64,000 nucleotides of DNA from Cryptomeria japonica (Eukaryota; Streptophyta; Pinopsida; Cupressales; Cupressaceae), in NCBI RefSeq assembly GCF_030272615.1, contig NC_081415.1, forward strand, positions 597,809,335-597,873,334, given 5' to 3'. Position 1 is the first letter of the stretch. Each line of letters opens with the position of its first letter. The position numbers were made by a program, and so were the translations under genes. This document shows, piece by piece, positions 32,000-43,000 of the stretch. The notes under the pieces are model-generated. The model had not been told where the DNA came from. It did no database searches and saw only the letters and a list, made by a program, of their open reading frames with translations.

Positions 32000-33980
32000 A
32001 CTACTCCATTTCAAAATCCAATTCTACCCTCCACTCCATCTAATGACCCCCTTCCATCTCAAGATCCAATCATCTCTTCCACTCCACCACATGATCCCAT
32101 CCCAATTCAAGATCAAAATATTCCACCATCTCCATGTCATGATACCAATCCATCTCATGATGGTAATATTACTCCTAATCCCCCACATGATCCTAATATC
32201 CCACAAGATCCCAATCCTACACAATATCCCATCACCCCTAGCCAAGATATCCATGAATCCCATACCTATCAACTTGTCTCTTCCACCTTCATCCACTCCG
32301 ATTTCCTCCAAGAGATTACAATCCCTTATATATCCCATCCCCCTAAAAATGGACTCAAATATTGTTTCCAAAATGATAAGTATCCCATTGGAAAAATAAT
32401 TTGTCAAAAAATGAATTATCAAGGCAAAGGGTTAGGCCTCCATGAACAAGGCATATTGGAACCCCTTCAAGTCAAATAAGATACAAGTTCATATGGCCTC
32501 GCCTACAAATACCATGCTCAAGATGTTGGTATACCTTCCATCTTTTCTGAATTAAAATCCCTCCATCTAAATCCAAATGTTTCCATCGCCCATCTTCCAA
32601 ACCCCTTTTGGGTCCTTATGTCCTAAAGTCTATTCTTTCCTCATCCACATCTAGTTTGGGTCCTTATGCTCCAAAGCTAGACCCTCCATCCCTTCCATCC
32701 ATCTTGGGTCCTTACATCCCTTTATTTTTCACTCCATCACCTCAAACAATCCCTAAGAAAGATCAACAAAGGCACACATCCTTGAATCCCTTCCCACACT
32801 CTCCTTCCACTATACCATCCATAAAATATCTAATTCATCCATCCTCATGTACCCGCACCATTTCTATTAGAATTAATTTGGATTCCAAATGTAAAATACA
32901 TAAAGCCAAAAATCCACAAAAATCCAAGGATCAATATGTCCCCTCAAAAAGACATGCTCAAGAAAAGAAAAATCCAAAGGCCACAAAGGCCGAAAAAGAA
33001 AAAATAAAAAACTATGTGGATTCCCAAGCTACTCATAGAAGAAATGCATCTCAAAGAAAAATTCAAATTGGCATCCAAACTTGTTAATCCACAAGCTCCA
33101 TCCATTCATAAGTATTCCAGTCCTCCATCTAAAAATCCTCCATCTTCAAAATCCACTATCTTAGTCCGTCATCCCCTTCATCTATTTTGGGTCCTCATGT
33201 CCCAAAATCCATATTTGATCCTTCATCTAATTTAAAATCCTCTCCTCCACAACTCCACCACCCTTCAAGGTGTGTGCCAATTTTGATCTTCCCAACATCT
33301 CGATCCATTTATTTACAAGTCTTCCAAAATCCCATCCATCATAGAACATATATTTTTCATAACCCCATCCCTTTAATTAAAGCTTTTGCATAAATCCTAA
33401 TCCCCCTCCATCTTTCATACATTTCATCTCCCCATCTATTTCTACCAACATCTATGAGCATACCTCCAGTTATCTTTTTTCAATGAAGCACATCTTTAAG
33501 GGATACTATCCATGGAACTGGATGCTTGAGTCCTCCCTCCATCTCCCTTTCACACATTCAATACCTTTTACATCCTCTTATCCACCATCCTTATCCTAAT
33601 TTGTATCCATCCAAACTATTTCCAAAAAATTCAAAAAAGAAGAAAAAAGAAGAAAAAAGAAGAAAAAAAGAAGTAAAGAGAAAATAATCCATCCTGGTAA
33701 AAACTACTTCTTGTGTAACCTTGGGTAAGTACAATGATGAACACTTGGTAAACAAGCATCATGTATAATCCACTCATTCCATTTCACTCTACACTTGGGG
33801 GCAAGCTTCATCTAGGTCCTCCTACCATCCACATCTACCATATTCCTCCATCTCCTATCCATAATCCTTTCCAAATCCATCCTCATTTCTTTGATCTTGA
33901 CTATCCTAGCCATATCCTCCATATCATATTCCCCATCCCATCCAAATCCTATTGGAAAGAGACACTATTCTAGGGAAGAT
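32000..33980 (+). pseudogene. Element C: decayed relative of B ORF1 and ORF2, with 3' region
   Basis: The + strand encodes an Asp/Pro/Ser-rich tail (PLPSQDPIISSTPPHDPI) like B ORF1. Then comes a better-preserved G-patch-like block (YQGKGLGLHEQGILEPLQVK, a stop, then YGLAYKY), and repeats of LGPY(V/A/I)P as in B ORF2. Stops and shifts interrupt it from about 32478 onward. Past about 33400 lie an A-rich repeat (AAAAAAGAAG units, 33636-33670), the conserved hairpin at 33744-33756 and ACTTGGGGGCAAG at 33793. No LTR of C is visible in the window. The right end is cut by the LTR of element D. Confidence 0.7.
33721..33756 (+). ncRNA. Conserved 3' hairpin in element C, with compensatory stem changes
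   Basis: TTGGGTAAGTACAATGATGA is followed by CTTGGTAAACAAG, a 4-bp stem with a GTAAA loop. Relative to A and B (CCTG/CAGG), both strands of the stem changed so that pairing remains. Confidence 0.5.
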
Positions 33981-35028
33981 TGGTACATGATTAATGCTTA
34001 GGGTTTGTCATTGATGGAAAATCAGTTCGCAAAACAAAGAACATAGATTTAGTTTACCGAAAGTCATTTTGTTCATGAGGCATAAGTTTGGAAGGTGGAA
34101 CAGAGTAATCGATAGAGCATGAGATCAGTGTGCATATCTTTATTTTGGCGAAGTAATTTTGGTTGTGGTGATCAAGGCAGTTGATTCAAGGTGCAAGATA
34201 GATTATCTTGTGATCCTGATACTCGATGTTGATTCATGAGAAAGTTTAGAGGTTCAGTATATGATAATTCTGTTAAGGGTGACCTATTTTGGTGTAACGT
34301 GTGTTGCAGATTTGTTGGGTTGGTTTTGATGATCAGTGTCGTGTTTGAGGTGATTGGGATGACTTATGGGAAGCTTATTATCATATTGTTTTGGTTCTCA
34401 TTTGGATCTATGGATGGATTGAGTCATCTTGGTGATACATGTTTCATGTTGTGTGTTATGTGGTTTTTGGAAGCCGACATGATAAATGATCCTTTTTGTT
34501 AGTGCATATATATATGATCAATATGGATGAGCATTTTCATGAATATTATGAGCAAGGAAAGTATTTATGAGCGAATTTGCAAGGTTGGTGAATGTAGTTG
34601 AAGATTTTGGTGCTCTGGTGTGTGACATAGCAGATTGACAAATTAGTTGCAAAGATAATGAGAGCCTAACCGGAACTTCTTTTTGGCATATTTAGATGAT
34701 ATACTTTAGTTCATTCATTATTGTAATCATTTATAATAGCCTGTAAGGCAGTGAGCCTTCCTTCGGGTTGTAGCCCTTTTGTATTTGAGCAGTAAGCTCT
34801 AGGTAGTGTGCTTGAATGCAAGTGCATTCCCCTTATGTAATATTATCATACTTCTGGCCATGGTATAATAATATTGTGGGTTCAAATCCCACGGTGGTTT
34901 TTCCCCTTTCGGGTTTCCACGTAAAAATATTGGTGTTATGGTTGTGTGGTTTAAGAATTAGATTAGAAAGCTTGAAAATTGTAAAACACTAATTCACCTC
35001 CCCCTCTCAGTGTTCATTGATTCCAACA
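33981..35028 (+). repeat. 5' LTR of element D (about 1.05 kb)
   Basis: The end is firm: CCCCCTCTCAGTG...GATTCCAACA two bases before the PBS. The start is estimated by alignment with the Y LTR (TTTGTCATTGATGGAAAA in D, TTGTCATTGATGGAAAC in Y). At 34876-34892 is the hairpin GTGGGTTCAAATCCCAC, then GGTGGTTTTTCCCC and GGGTTTCCACG, which can also pair. Confidence 0.7.
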
Positions 35029-35030
35029 AT

Positions 35031-35042
35031 TGGTATCGAAGC
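35031..35042 (+). promoter_or_regulatory. Primer binding site of element D
   Basis: TGGTATCGAAGC is the initiator tRNA-Met site TGGTATCAGAGC with two changes. Confidence 0.8.
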
Positions 35043-35096
35043 TTATTTCCTTGGAAGAAGCCTAACAGATTGAGGAAGATCTGGAAGATTGAGTCA

Positions 35097-36272
35097 ATGG
35101 AATCCAACTTGTAGAGACAACTTAGTGTGGCACTTAAAGATCTTGATGTAGAAAGAAAAGAAGTAAGTTCCTTGAAGAAAATCTGAATGCAGCTGAAGAC
35201 TTCATTGAGACATTGAAAGATCAAGTGAGCACTTCTAGAGAAAAGAGAAAGGAGCTAATGGAAAAACTCAAGGAGAAAGAAGAAAAAAGCATTGACAATC
35301 AAGCCCTACAAGAGAAGATAGATGAATGCGAGAAGCTTGCTAGAGAGAATGCAGTCCTAAAGAATGAGATGCAATCTATTGTGATGAAGTTGACAAAGGA
35401 GATTGAAGACTGGAAGAAGAATGAAGAAACTTTGACTCAGTCATTGAAGGATCAATTTGATGAGTGTTGTAGATTGACATATGATAATGATCAGTTGAAA
35501 CTAGAATTGGTACAATGCAAGAATGATGGACAAGAACTTGAAAGGCAAATCAAAATTCTAAGAGATGAGCTCTCCACTGCTAATGAGTACAAAGAAAAAT
35601 TCAAAGCTAGTTCAGCCCAATTAGATGAGATGCTAGAAATTCAGAGACATGGGAAAGACATGCGAGGACTTGGATAATTTGAGAAAGGAGAATCCTTCAG
35701 TTCTGGACAAAGAAATCATCAGAAGAAAAAGAAACCTCCGATAAGACAACTTAATGCCTATAAATTCAATGGTAAATGTTTTGTTTGTGGTAAATTCGGT
35801 TATATGGAAAATCAATGTAGAAGTAAGATGAATAGTGAGACGATGAATAATGTGATCAATAATGGTTCTACCTTTACCGGTCAATGTTTTATATGCAACA
35901 AATTTGGTCATAAGTCAAACATGTGCAAAACAATGATAAATTATTTTTAGAATAAGAGATGCTATGCTTGTGGAATGTTTGGGAATATTTCTAACCAATG
36001 CAGGATGAGACCAAATCAAATGAACTTCAGGCCAATGCAAAGAAGTGTTGTTTTCTACGCATGAAACACACCCGGTCACATTTCAAAATATTGTAGAAGC
36101 AAGAACATGAGCAACAATGATCTGGTAAGCAAGAATAAATTAGATGAAAAGGGAAAAACTAAAGTGGAAGAAATCAAAGATCAAGATAAGAAGATGTGGG
36201 TTAAAAAGGAAGATTCAAATGTACAGAATGGCTCCGCACCTAAATCTGGTGTAGGAACCTCATCCAATAACT
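35097..36272 (+). pseudogene. Element D ORF1: coiled coil plus four zinc knuckles
   Basis: The ATG at 35097 starts MESNL, matching MESLRQ of element E. An early TAG and one frameshift break the N-terminus; from 35213 the frame is open for 154 codons of near-continuous predicted coiled coil (KIDECEKLARENAVLKNEM, LKDQFDECCRLTYDNDQLKL). Four CX2CX4HX4C-type knuckles follow: CFVCGKFGYMENQC (His to Tyr), CFICNKFGHKSNMC, CYACGMFGNISNQC (His to Asn) and a remnant GHISKYC. It resembles a gag-type nucleocapsid protein that packages RNA. The knuckle array is longer than in ordinary copia gag, which usually has one or two. Confidence 0.65.
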
Positions 36273-36691
36273 AAGGAATTTTGGCCTTAGGGGGAAGTTT
36301 CTCATGTAGATCTTTAAAACCCCCTTTCAAATTTCTGTAATTGGTCAAGGATAGTTGCAGATGATGGAGATTAGCTATGCAGTTGATATTCAAAAGATTT
36401 CATGGAGAATTGAGTATCCATTGATGAATTATTGAAGATGCAGGGTATCCGGAAGCCTTTAGGGTTATGAACTTATTACAACTTAAAGTTAGGTTTTTGG
36501 AAGATAAAAAGGCACTTCACTCATTCATTCTTCACATTGCTAGCAAAGAGTAAGAGCAAAAGAGCAAAGCAAACGAGATTGAGCAGTCACAATAGAGATT
36601 GAAGTGATCAGTCAGCGATTCCTTACATCCGGTTGAGAATCAAAAGGTATTTATCCATTTGCAAGCTATCTTTTCATACCCTAGTTTCAAA

Positions 36692-38180
36692 ATGGCATTT
36701 GCATCTAGTGTTGTGACTCCACTTATCATCGAGATTACTAAGAGAGCTAGGCCCATATTCAAGAGACATCCATTCAAATCTATTGAAGATGTTTTGGAAG
36801 GTGCTTTTTCCTTTGTCCCATATGCTGTGCTACATAACGAAGATATTAGGGCATACATCCACTATAACATCGAAGAGCTTGGAAATGTGGATATGATTTC
36901 AATGTATACCAAGCATATGTTGGATGGAATAGGAAATCTGAAGCCAGAATCAAGTCATTGTAGGATAAGGGTATCATCCAGTTTATTCATTTTCCGGTGT
37001 TCAGTGAACCTAAATGGGTTTGATACATCCTGAGCTAAATCCATGATGAATTCATATCACTGGACCAACCTCATAAGATCACCAAGCAAGCCATTCAAGT
37101 AGTTACCTGTTTGAATGCAACCGATGAGATCCCCAGTTTGAGAAAATTTCAGAACACTATGGTGATAGTTGTTACCGGATCCCAATATGACAATAAGGCA
37201 ATGACAATCAACCCCATCATAGAGAATGATGTAAGATTTGCCTCGATGGTGATAGGATACAACTTGTGTACCAATCCAACAGGAAAATTTTTGTATCCAG
37301 TACTATTATATTTGCAACATACAAAATTCTAAAGGAAGACAAGAGGCATGATCTTTGTGCAGTGTTTCTCAGTGAGCTATTGAGAAATCTAAAGAAGATA
37401 AAGCATGACAAGAAACATGTTTTCAAATTTGGTTCCTTGAGATCCCCAAAATTAGAAAAGTTCAATGGGCCTATCACAAACCGGTGGCAATTCAAATAAC
37501 TGAAGGATTGCAGGGTTTAGGTGATATAGTTACACATAAATCTTCTTTGTGGGGATATTTCAAATCCTTTCAAGCCATGATGCAAAGCAGAGAGAGGATA
37601 CCTAAAGAGATTGTAGAAAAATATGAGAAAACTATCTGTTTTATGGTTGATAATGACCAATGTCACATGGAGGCAGTTGAGCCAAGAACTGTTTGCATCA
37701 TGCCCATGGGGTATGGAGTGGATGCAAACACACCTAATGCATATGCTCAACACTTGTTGAGTTAGCCAGTGGATGATAAGGAGGAAAGGTTTGGTACCTG
37801 CAAGACGAAAGGATATTGATTTGTACAAGAAGTCTATTGGACTGACCATAAAGAGGAAAGTAAGAAAGGAGGTTGAGGAGATTTTAGAGAAAATGGGCAT
37901 ATCTAAGGAGGTAGTGCAAAGGGGTAGAGAGAAAAAAATACTAAAGGAGGAAGACATGGTGAATCCCAAGACTAAATTGGTCCCCACTCCTCCCAAGTAG
38001 GCCAAGCCAAGACAAAGTAAATCTGCACCTACCTTTGGTATGTAGAAGCTTGTTTCTTCACCCAAGCCACAAACAACATCAACTGGTGGATCAGAGAAGA
38101 GGAAGAAGGAAAAGCCTCAAAGAGTGTATGTTGTTGCCACTGTTGGGGATATAGAGATTAAATTTAATGAAGTAGTGGGG
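36692..38180 (+). pseudogene. Element D ORF2 (broken, truncated): unknown protein
   Basis: The ATG at 36692 starts MAFASSVVTPLIIEITKRAR. Later blocks are EDIRAYIHYNIEELGNVDMI, NDVRFASMVIGYN, KKHVFKFGSLRSPKLEKF and MEAVEPRTVCIMPMGYGVD. Counterparts in element E are DPRAYIHCNIESLGSEDLMN, TKFASMIIGYK, KKGTFKFGNL and MEIVRPRTVWITEMEYEVD. At least four frame breaks occur. Conservation between two independently decayed copies on opposite strands indicates a real protein. I find no RT, integrase or known transposase motif and do not recognise the fold. The segment from 37770 is Lys-rich. Confidence 0.6.
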
Positions 38181-38962
38181 TAAGTGCACCAAGATGGTGA
38201 ATAGAAAAGTGGCCACATGCCAAGAAAAAACCAAAATTTTCATAACCCATGCGGGTTCTAAAAATTCAAAAACATGCTAGGCTTGGTAACACCAAGCCTA
38301 GCCAAAAAAAATTTTTAAAAATAAAAATTTCCTTTTGGTAGTCCATGGTTTTTGGCCATTTTCAATGCCAAAACCCATGGAACAACAACAAAAGGAAGCT
38401 AAAAAACCATAGAACCTGCATGGGTTTGTAATCATTTTGGATTTTTCCAGCATTAAGAGCAACTTTCAACAATGGCACCCCGTCGAACAGGTAAGATTTG
38501 ATTGGTTTGATTATTTTTGTTTGCATTTTAATTGAAGTAGGGTTTTTTAATTGATTTAAGTTTTGTTTTTATTAATTTGATGTTAGATTCTTCAAGAAAT
38601 CCCCAAAAATGAAATAGACAACAAAGACCTCCTCCTGCACAAGCAACACAAGAAAACCCTATAAATATTGCACATGAGAAACAAGAGAACCCTCAAGACG
38701 TTGTTACATAACTACAAAATCCTCAAAATGCAGCTCCTCAACAACCACCGCCACCCCGAAACCCTCCACATCCTCCATTAGATCGCGTAGATGCCACACA
38801 AGTGGATCTCATCAATCACCTTACACAAAATAGTGCCCAAATTTGTATATTGGTGAATAGGTTGAGGTCCTCTAGGCTTAAGCGCCAATCAATCCTCGCC
38901 ATAATGCTAGAAACAATGGCCAATAGTGCAAATGAGGTATCTAGGGAGGTTATGAAATGGGG
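38181..38962 (+). pseudogene. Relic gene G, left part, with one visible intron
   Basis: An ATG at 38472 begins MAPRRT. The first exon ends at 38490 with a clean donor (CAG|GTAAG). An acceptor (GATGTTAG) ends the intron at 38586, and the frame continues across the junction in phase. The next exon encodes a Pro/Gln-rich stretch (PQQPPPPPRNPPHPPLDR), then a helix-like VDLINHLTQNSAQICILVNR, up to the insertion of element E at 38963. Two stops (TGA, TAA) lie in the second exon. The upstream 38181-38470 has short inverted repeats (AGGCTTGGTAACACCAAGCCT type; CCATGG pairs). It could be a host gene or the gene of a DNA transposon; I do not recognise it. Confidence 0.5.
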
Positions 38963-39841
38963 TGTCAGATACTTGATCAGTCCCAAAGACACTGAGAGGG
39001 GGGGTGAATCAGTGTCTAACCAGTATACGAAATATTTAAACTTGTTTGCAACTTTACAACCCAAATTAATGTATTGGTAAACAAGCAATAAATGAATAAA
39101 GAGAAATAACCATATAACCATCAATACACACCATAAAACAGATATTTTGGTGAGGAAACCCGGTAGGGGAAAAACCTTGGTGAGATTTATGACCCACAAT
39201 ATTTACTCACAGGGCAATATGAATAAATATTACTAATACAATAGGGGCCTGCACATGCAGGAAGGCCAACAGCCTAGAGCTTACTGCTCAATCAAAAAAA
39301 GGAGTCACACTGACTACAAAATTGGATGATTAAATCCAATGACAATGTACTGCTCAAAATAGCATCTGCAATGTTGGATTCAGTACTGGTTTAAGCTCTA
39401 TCAAATACCTCCGCCATAAACCTTTCTTCACTCTTCTCTGCTCTTATTTTCTCATCAAAATGCATATACATATATTCGCTCTCATAATCATCACCTAATT
39501 ACATATCCTTCCTTTGCTTACATACCATACATATTTCTCACATTACAAAATGACCTACAAGATCTCATATATATATGAGTCTTTATAATACATCATGTCG
39601 GCTACAAATAATTAATTACATTACAATATAATTTGCATAAACAAAACTTTATCTTATGTTGGCCTAGGTGCCAGTATGATTCATTGCCGATGTAAACTAG
39701 ATGCCGATGTGAATGAACTTTGTGTAGCTGCCGGTGCTGGTATGCGAAGTCTATTGTCGGTGTAACCTGTGAACCATATTACCAGTTGGTTGCCATCAAT
39801 GCCAACATCAACTATTCTCATATGAGTGTAGAATTCCAAAA
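38963..39841 (-). repeat. 3' LTR of element E (about 880 bp)
   Basis: On the + strand it begins TGTCAGATACTTGATCAG and ends GTAGAATTCCAAA beside the polypurine tract. It carries the box CACTGAGAGGGGGG near its end and the hairpin block (GTGGGTCATAAATCTCAC on the - strand, 39179-39196), here with one mismatched pair. It matches 46448-47342 closely. Confidence 0.88.
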
Positions 39842-39854
39842 ATCTCCCCCTTTG
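39842..39854 (-). promoter_or_regulatory. Polypurine tract of element E
   Basis: On the - strand CCAAAGGGGGAGAT precedes the LTR, inside CATCAATGCCAAAGGGGGAG, identical to the Y tract. Confidence 0.85.
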
Positions 39855-40051
39855 GCATTGATGGCAACACTGAGAAAAATCCAAAAACTGTTATCCAAAA
39901 AAGAAGTCCAAAACTGATCCAAAAATAGGAGTGCTCCCCCTGAGCAAATGATCTCTTATGTACATTTTTCTCCACACTACTACTCCCCCTTTGACATCAA
40001 TGACAAAAGATGTAAAAAAGAATCAAAGAATTTAAAATTCTACCTCATAGC

Positions 40052-43000
40052 CTATATCTGGTTATGTACAATTTGAAATATATCTGCCAAAATCAGATTA
40101 AGACTCTGCATGAATTTAGTGCTATTAGAGATAGTGGTTTCAGTCTGCTGGATCATACCGCTCACATAATGCATATGTTGCTCTGATGATCTTTCTCCTT
40201 GAATTTTTTCTATAGATAGCTCTACCCGCTGAGTTATAAGGTTGTCCAATCTAGGACCAAGTTTTTTTTTCAGCTCACATGCCTTCATTCTTATCCTTGC
40301 TTTTTCTTTTTCCAGTTTCTCAATCTTCTCTTTAAAAGTTGTCATTTCTTGCTAAAAAACCGAGGTAAGTTCCAAAGGAACTATCATGTGTCTGCTATAT
40401 TATCAATCTCTTTTTGTGTTTTCTTTATCTCCTCATCATTGTCTTTTATTAGGTTGTGAGGCTTGCATGATTCCTTATACAATTCTTTATATACCAGAAT
40501 AGTGGAATTGAGTATCGGTAGTAAGGAGTCAATATGCTCAGTACAATCCTTGATAGTCTTATCAAAGAATTCACTTTTCTCCTTATTTACCCTTTCCTTA
40601 ATAGTCTCCTCATTAATCTTATCTACAGTTAGAATATTTGAAGCAATGGCTTTGGACAATGTGTCCAGTTTGCCTAAATATCCATCAATATGATCTATCT
40701 TACATGTCGGTGCAATTATTTTTAATATAGGCAATGTATCATCAATGGCCTTAAATGCCAAGGCATTTCAATCTATGATCTTTTTTATGGAATTCAAAAG
40801 TACATCTATTACATTTGTAGGCCTGAAATCCATGGTGGAAGTGCTAGGCTTTGCAATAGATTTCTTTTCTTTTGATACTTGTCCAATTGCCTTAACCACT
40901 TCACCTAACTTGCTTCCATCATTGACCTCTTCTTTATTCACCAATTCTACCTTGTTGTCTACTGATTTAGCTATACTTGGTTCTTGTCCTTTTTCATTTT
41001 CAGTTTGTGCTTCTATTTCTGCTTTTGCTTGTGCTTCTATTTATGCTTATGCTTTTGTTTCTGCTGGTTTCTCAAAGTTAGGCTGAGTAGCATCTAGGAT
41101 GGTATTAGGTTTCTCAACTTTTGCTGGTATCTCAATATTCTGAGAGTCAACAGTGTTTACCAGTGACTCAGAGACCTCAATATTTGTAGCATTAGTTTCC
41201 TTAACCACTCCAGTTTCCTTTTCCATGACTATGTTGAAATCCTGTGTGTCCACATTCATGGTAAAAAGAATTTCAGATTCCGGATTAGTGTCATCTCTTG
41301 CTATTTCCTCTACCTTCTCTTTCGACTGACTGTCAGTTTGTACCAGTGCCTCTGCAGTTATTGGTGGGGTGTCCTATACTGATGGAGGAAGGTTATCCTT
41401 GAGCATTATATTAGGCACACTACCAATTTTACCTTTATGTTTATCCTTATGATATACCTTTTTAAAATACATCCATTTTCTGTCTATCCTTTTCTTCTTG
41501 CTTTTCTCTTTCCACAAAAAATATGTCCCACTTGTTTGCTGTTTCTTCTACTATTTATTTCACTCTCCCTTCCATAAGGCTAACCTATCGGTGACCACTT
41601 ACAAAAACTGACCGGTTGGCTTTTGCAATCAATTCATCAATCTCTTGCTGGGAGTTGACAGGGTGAACCACCAACAATGCTTCAACTTTTAATTTCTTAT
41701 CTAATTCCATTACCAACATTCTTTTAGCCTCTAACCTCAAATATAAATCATTAGGAAGATCATCTACAACCTCAATGAGAACTTTCTTGTAGATATGAAG
41801 GTGCAAAATAAGGCTTTCCTCTATAGTGTCCTTATCTGAATCCTTGAAAGAATGATAAAGTTTATTTACATTACTAAGGTTACCTTCTTGTGTGATTTCA
41901 TTTATCAACTCTTCTGGTGTAAGAGTGTTTGGTGCCTTAGGTCCTTATTTCTTCTTAGGAGTTACCTTCTTTTTCAGACCACTAGGCTCTCTTACAGCCT
42001 ATTGTTTCTTTCTTTGTGTCCTTGACTTCTTTGGAGATGGAGCAGGTGCTGGTGAAGGTTTTCTTTTCTCTCTTTCAACTCTCTTAAATTTTGCTACCTT
42101 GTCATCATCAGAATAAGAAGAAGTAGCCACAGGGGAAATGTGAGCTATCAGTATCTACTCTGATTGGCTTTCTTTCACACTAGCAGCCATACCACTAAGA
42201 TTCATTAACCCTTCTATAACATCTTTTACCATTTTTTAAGCATCTTTCATGAACTTATCTCTTTTCTTCCTCTCCTTCATCATAGCTACACCACTCTCAA
42301 TTGTTTCAGCATTGCCAAATATTTCCTCTGTTGGTTCTAGTGGTGCATCTAGGAGTATTTTTGCATATGATTCCAAGATGTGAGAGTCCACCTCATATTC
42401 CATTTCAGTAATCCATACAGTTCTGGGTCTAACTATTTCCATCAAGATTTCATCTCTATTTACTACAAAGCATATTTGTTTATCATATTTATCTACAATG
42501 CTTTGGGAAATCCTTTCTCTCTATTTCATTATGGTTTGGAAATTATTGAAGTAATCTTTGACCAACACATCACTGTTATCTCCCATACCGGTGATTGCCT
42601 CCTTTATCTATTTTCCAACATAAATATCGTAGGCAAAATCCTTATGACCTATGCCAGGGATCTCCTTTGAAAAGTAAAGCATTAAACATACTAACAGATT
42701 TCCAAATTTGAATGTTCCTTTCTTGTCACCTTTTATCTTATCCAAATTTTCTATCAATTCATACTTCAACCATTCACAAATATCAATCTTTGCATTGTTT
42801 ATAATCATCTCATGTGCACTGTGAATGCATGAACTTGACACATAATTCAACCTATTTGTATGACCAACTTTATATCCAATTATCATGCTAGCAAATTTGG
42901 TGTAGGAGAAATTCATCAACAAGATAGTCATGACCCTAAGGATGAATACTAGGATCATTAGGGTGTCTTAGTGTGTCTTGTGTTTCATGTATGCAAATAA

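Larger units (their letters stand above)
33981..38180 (+). mobile_element. Element D: copia-type LTR element without pol (truncated on the right)
   Basis: A copia-style LTR and initiator tRNA-Met primer site are followed by two ORFs shared with element E, in the same order. No protease, integrase, RT or RNase H motif appears anywhere in the 3.1 kb internal part. The element is cut near 38180 in ORF2, where relic gene G begins; its 3' LTR is not in the window. Compared with Y and E, it is the second of three members of this family here. Confidence 0.7.

Noticed and set aside
34876-34892. tRNA gene or SINE B box (GGTTCAAATCC) in the D LTR
   Set aside because: No A box at proper spacing and no cloverleaf; the other copia LTRs keep the hairpin but not the B-box letters.
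40745-41086. 113-codon open frame on the + strand
   Set aside because: Shadow of the Lys/Glu-rich part of E ORF2 on the other strand.
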